From Cryptomeria japonica (taxonomy: Eukaryota; Streptophyta; Pinopsida; Cupressales; Cupressaceae): DNA of 64,000 bases. Positions 60,272 through 64,000 of this stretch are shown in pieces. The stretch covers positions 267,149,692 through 267,213,691 of the forward strand of contig NC_081406.1 in NCBI RefSeq assembly GCF_030272615.1, read 5' to 3'. The stretch's first letter is position 1, and each line of letters starts with the position of its first letter. The translations under genes and the position numbers were made by a program. The notes under the pieces are model-generated. The model ran no database searches. It was given only the letters and a program-made list of their open reading frames with translations, and was not told where the DNA came from.

Positions 60272-61819
60272 CCCCAAAATACTACTTTCGACCAATTACA
60301 TTTGGGACACTTGTCCTCCTTGCTAAAAATAAATCTTTTATGAAAATAGAATATTGTGACGTGTGCCCTTCTAGAAGCTTCTGGATGGGTCAGGTTCATT
60401 GAATCTGGACATGCTAACTTGGAGCGATCTGATTGGCTGGAAAAGATGACGAGACGCCATCCCAACATAAGCCACTTCTAATCTTGCTAAGGCGGTGCAG
60501 GAGCAGGTATGGGAGGTGGATTAACTTCTTGTTGTTCCCTCTGATTTTGTGCATCAATACGTGCGGCGATGTCTAACTCCTCATCAAGGATAAAACTCAT
60601 GCGATACCAATCAGGAGTGTTTCTTCTCATAGACCAGGCCAAGCTATACAACTCAATGATAACGTGTTCTTGTTCATCGCTGAAATCCAAGTCAGGCTAA
60701 AGCACTGGCTGAGGAGGAATGATGGGCAAGCCCATGTTGAAATTTATCCGGCTGCGACCTCTATGATGATGATCCCGCCTCTACTTCCTCCTGCGACCTG
60801 TAAAACCAAAGGAAAGATAAGTTAGAAAATTTCTGCAAAATTTCAAAAAAAATATCGAGGCCGCGAAATGGCTAAGTGTTGGAAAATTTTCCATTTTTCA
60901 CTCTCATACTTAGCCATAAAAATTGAATTTTCACCTCAAGACCCTCAGCCTTGAGGCTGGTTGAAGTCACCATCAAGTGTTAAAACTTTTGAAAATTTTC
61001 GTACTTAACCAAAAAAAAATATTTTTTTTTTCAAAAAAATTTTGAAAAAAATATTTCTCAAGTTCTTGAAAATATTCAGAAAAATCCATTAAATCTGCAT
61101 TTTGAATTGGATTTTACCTTCGAATGTGCAGAACAGGGCTAGAAATCCTCTCGAAAATATTCAGAAAATTTTACGAAGGTTTTATGATCTTATCGCGCTT
61201 GATTATTTTCCAAAAATCCGCGAAAAATCTGGTCTAAAGCGATTATCCAACGTCCAAAAAATGTCAAAATCCTTGTCCAGATGTTCTTCGAACTGAACTT
61301 TTATCAAGCTTTCCTTAGTAATTTCGAACTCTTTGATGTAATAATGAAGTTAAAATGAAGTATTTGTAAGCAAGGTTAAATTCTCAAGTAGAAACCTTTA
61401 AAAAAAATACTTCTAATTTCATCTCCAGTTCTTTCGGAAAGTTTTTGGTCATGTTTCCAATTTTGAAAATATCTTCCAAAAGTTTCTATTTTGGTTTATA
61501 AGTTCGAAATATTAATTAATCCTCCAATATTCTTCTTTGGAAACTTTCTATTTTGGTTGAGGTTGGAAAATATCTCACAATCCATGAATTTCCCTTTTTA
61601 GAAACTTTCCATTTTGACTTTCAAGTTTGAAATCTTTGTTAATCTTCCAATATTCCATTTTGAAAAACTTTCTATTTTGGTCTTCGAATTCGAAATTTTA
61701 GATAAGTTTTTTATGACATCATATTGATTGTGTTTGACTTTGCAATGCCCTGGTGAAATTTTTAAATTTTGAATTTCCAATTTTCTTGAATTTTGGCGCA
61801 CTTTTGGATATTTTCCAAG

Positions 61820-62885
61820 GTATGGCGGACTTTAGCTAGAGCTCCTCCTTGGCCTCCATTATGGTGAAAATTTGGCTAAGGCATTGGGGTGGACTTTGAC
61901 CCTTGTTCCCACATGACCTCCATCAAAGTGGGGTGGACTTTAGGCTTAGCTCCACCATGGTCTCTTCAAACATGGCGGACTTGGGAGTGAGCTCCTCCAT
62001 GGCCTCCTTCATGGCCCCCTTCAACCTTGGCAAACTTGGGCCTTAGCACCCACATGACCTCCTTAGGTGGGGCGGACTTGAGTGTTGACTCCTACATGGT
62101 GAAATTTTGGCTAAAGCATGGGGCGGACTTTGAAGGTCTCTCCTCATGGCTCTCCATCAAGGCGAAATTTTGGCTAAGGCAAGGGGCAGACTTTGAAGGG
62201 CCCTCCTCATAGCTCTCTTTACCCTTGGCGGACTTGGGAGAGGGCTCCTACATGACCTCCATCTTGGGCGGACTTTGGTGGCGGCTCCCATCTTGGGCAG
62301 ACTTTGGTGGCGGCTCCCATCTTGGGCGGACTTTGGTGGTCTCTCATCTTAGGCTGACTTTGGTGTTGTCCCCAACTTGGGCGGACTTCTATCATCTCTC
62401 CCACCTTGGGCGGACTTTGGAGACACCTCCTCATGGCTCTCTAACCTATGGCAGAGTTTAGACTTGGCTTCTCATCACTTGGCATGCTTGGGCGGACTTT
62501 AGGCTACACCCCTATGCACCCTACACATACATGGCGGACTTTGGAGTGTTGGCCACCATGGCCTCTTCAACCTATGGCAGACTTTGGAGTTGCTCCATGC
62601 AAGGCAGACTTTAGGCAACACTCCCACCTTGAGCGGACTTTGGAGACACCTCCTAAGGCGGACTTTAGGCATCTCTCCCACCTTGAGCGGACTTTGGAGA
62701 CACCTCCTAGGGTGGACTTTAGGCATCCCTCCTCTTGGGCGGACTTCAAGCATCTCTCCCATCTTGGCGGAGTTTTGGTCTACCTCCCAACATGGCGGAC
62801 TTTTAGACATCTCCAACATGGGCGGACTTCTAGACCTTTGCTCTTCAAGGCAGACTTTTGGAGGCTCTCAAGAGGGCGGACTATA
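61820..62885 (-). repeat. About 30 interspersed GGCGGACTT motifs
   Basis: Motifs TGGGCGGACTTTGG and variants (GGCAGACTT, GGTGGACTT) recur every 20-60 bp, with CACCTCC, CTCCCATC and CATGGC phrases between them. Open frames across this block in several registers come from the repeats and are not genes. It occupies the same U3 position as the 166-bp hairpin array of copy 1. Confidence 0.85.
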
Positions 62886-63129
62886 TATGAAATATAAGAT
62901 TTAAGTATAAGTTCTTATACTTTAAGTTATATTTCATATATATTGTCAGGATGTTTGAGAGTGGTTTCGGGCCTCTAGGACGAATAATGCAAAATCTAGT
63001 TTTTGGAGGATTCTCCAATTTTCCAGACTTAGTCAAATTTCAGGATCAGGATGACATTCCAGACTTAGCCAAATTTCAGGACATTTGAGGATCAGGATGA
63101 TTTTTCGAGCTGATTATCCTTTGAAGGTG

Positions 63130-63490
63130 CCATGACCCCCTAAAATATAGGAACTTAGCTTTTTGGGTCAAAACTTGAAAATATGGATCGCGGTCGAAGA
63201 AGGTCAGTGGTACAAGCGTAAACCCTAGGTTTGCATCCCGAAAAAGCGAAAAGCCAAAAATCTAGGGATTTAGCTTTTTTAGATCAAAACTTGGAATTTT
63301 CGAGTTCCGGTCGAAGCTGGTCAATGGTACAAGTGTAAACCCTAGGTTTGCATCCCGAAAAAACAAAAAGCCTAAAATCTAGGGATTTAGCTTTTTAGGT
63401 CAAAACTTGGAATTTTAGAGTTCCAGTCGAAGCTGGTCAGTGGTACAAGTGTAAACCCTATGTTTGCATCCCGAAAAAGCAAAAAGCAGA
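63130..63490 (-). repeat. Three ~115-bp tandem repeats in LTR-A copy 3
   Basis: GTAAACCCTAGGTTTGCATC and GGTCAGTGGTACAAG-type phrases recur near 63215, 63333 and 63449, each after a TTAGCTTTTTGGGTCAAAAC-like phrase. The copies are close in sequence. Confidence 0.85.
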
Positions 63491-63874
63491 CATCCCTAAA
63501 AAATAGGAAAAACTTTCTAAAAATAGCCATACCGAGGATCGGGCTGAAAATGCCAAAAACAAAACTTCCTAAAAAATAGGAAAAAGCAAAAAAGCAAACT
63601 TTCTAAAAATAGAAAGTTGTCCAAATTCGTCCAAATCAATTGCGATCTTCGTCCTTTGGCCTCTCTAAGCACTCTAGTGGTGTTCACACTTTGGAATCAC
63701 ATAACTTGCAAAAACTAACTTTCAATCGTCAAGGCCTGAAATGCTCTGAACTGGACAAGGCTTTGTGAAACTGTAGCAAAAGGTCATAGGACACTAACAA
63801 AACCCTAGAAAGCAGGAAAAGAGGGGGTCCCCATTTGCAATGGGGCGATGTGTGAAAAAGGTCACAACAGGACT

Positions 63875-64000
63875 ATATATACATGCATGCATTAGTATAC
63901 ATGTTAGGAATGTAATCAGCCATTGCATATTTAACTCCTTTGCAGATACCGGAAGGAAGGCAAATGCAGACAAGGACAAAGCAGCAAGACGAAGGCAACA
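63875..64000 (+). other. Flanking sequence with a possible 3' splice site
   Basis: CTCCTTTGCAG ending at 63945 looks like an acceptor and is followed by purine-rich sequence open in at least one frame. Too short to identify; it could be a host exon or chance. Confidence 0.2.

Larger units (their letters stand above)
59455..63869 (-). mobile_element. LTR-A copy 3, giant solo LTR (4415 bp)
   Basis: On the minus strand it starts TGTTGTGACC (63869) and ends CACCAACA. Perfect duplication GGACT (59450-59454, 63870-63874). Hairpin CCCCATTTGCAATGGGG at 63829-63845. The promoter is at 60183-60271. U3 is about 3.6 kb, with roughly 30 GGCGGACTT motifs in 61820-62885. The block next to the array (62885-63070) closely matches 6050-6260 of copy 1. 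A ~115-bp AAACCCTAGGTTTGCATCCCG-type repeat (with CTAGGGATTTAGC) occurs three times at 63130-63490. No coding. Confidence 0.94.

Noticed and set aside
62219-62904. Overlapping long open frames in several registers on both strands
   Set aside because: They coincide with the GGCGGACTT motif field and vary with register; composition is that of the repeats.
1-64000. tRNA genes
   Set aside because: The only tRNA-like sequences seen are the three primer binding sites; no cloverleaf-sized match was noticed by eye.

Overview
The window reads as nuclear DNA from a large, repeat-rich seed-plant genome, probably a gymnosperm. That is inference from very long TE-filled introns, Ty3/gypsy chromoviruses, Ty1/copia, LINE and hAT elements; the sequence alone does not prove the taxon. 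Almost all of it is nested, decayed transposable elements. The only host gene I can support is on the minus strand: two exons (17499-17641, then 12238-12322) of an acyl-CoA dehydrogenase of the ACAD10/11 type, called IBR3 in plants. They splice in frame across a 5.2-kb intron carrying a dead hAT transposase. The next intron extends left past position 1, and the previous one runs right with no further exon found.

Layout. 1-6480: gypsy gag-protease pseudogene (+), split by a 3.9-kb solo LTR. 6490-11581: an LTR fragment and three further solo LTRs, one with a 15-bp minisatellite. 12238-17641: the host exons. 19173-35479: a full-length gypsy chromovirus (-) with both LTRs, split by a complete copia element (+, 23849-32417), itself split by a solo LTR (27364-29637). 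35837-41403: LTR fragment and a decayed LINE (+). 41406-45938: a 4.5-kb solo LTR. 45942-49971: gypsy remnant (+). 49972-56044: solo LTRs nested several deep. 59455-63869: a third giant solo LTR.

The most notable signal is an LTR family, here called LTR-A. Three complete solo copies of 3.9-4.5 kb (2503-6411 -, 41406-45938 +, 59455-63869 -) have TGTTG...CAACA ends and perfect 5-bp target duplications (CATAG, CACTG, GGACT). All share a hairpin just inside the 5' end and a promoter with a double telobox palindrome 62-64 bp from the TATA box. Yet the long U3 of each copy holds a different motif array: a hairpin motif on a ~166-bp period, a TTTCCCC/TCTTCAAAC-type series, and about 30 GGCGGACTT motifs. 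No internal coding region of this family is present here.

A second theme is LTR families ending TGTAATGTCCC...GGGACATTACA, several with a palindrome CTTACTATTTTTAGTAAG. About ten solo LTRs against two elements with paired LTRs is a high ratio for a gymnosperm. All TE coding regions carry stops or frameshifts. I saw no tRNA, rRNA or CRISPR. Boundaries given as exact rest on terminal motifs plus target duplications; the others are approximate.
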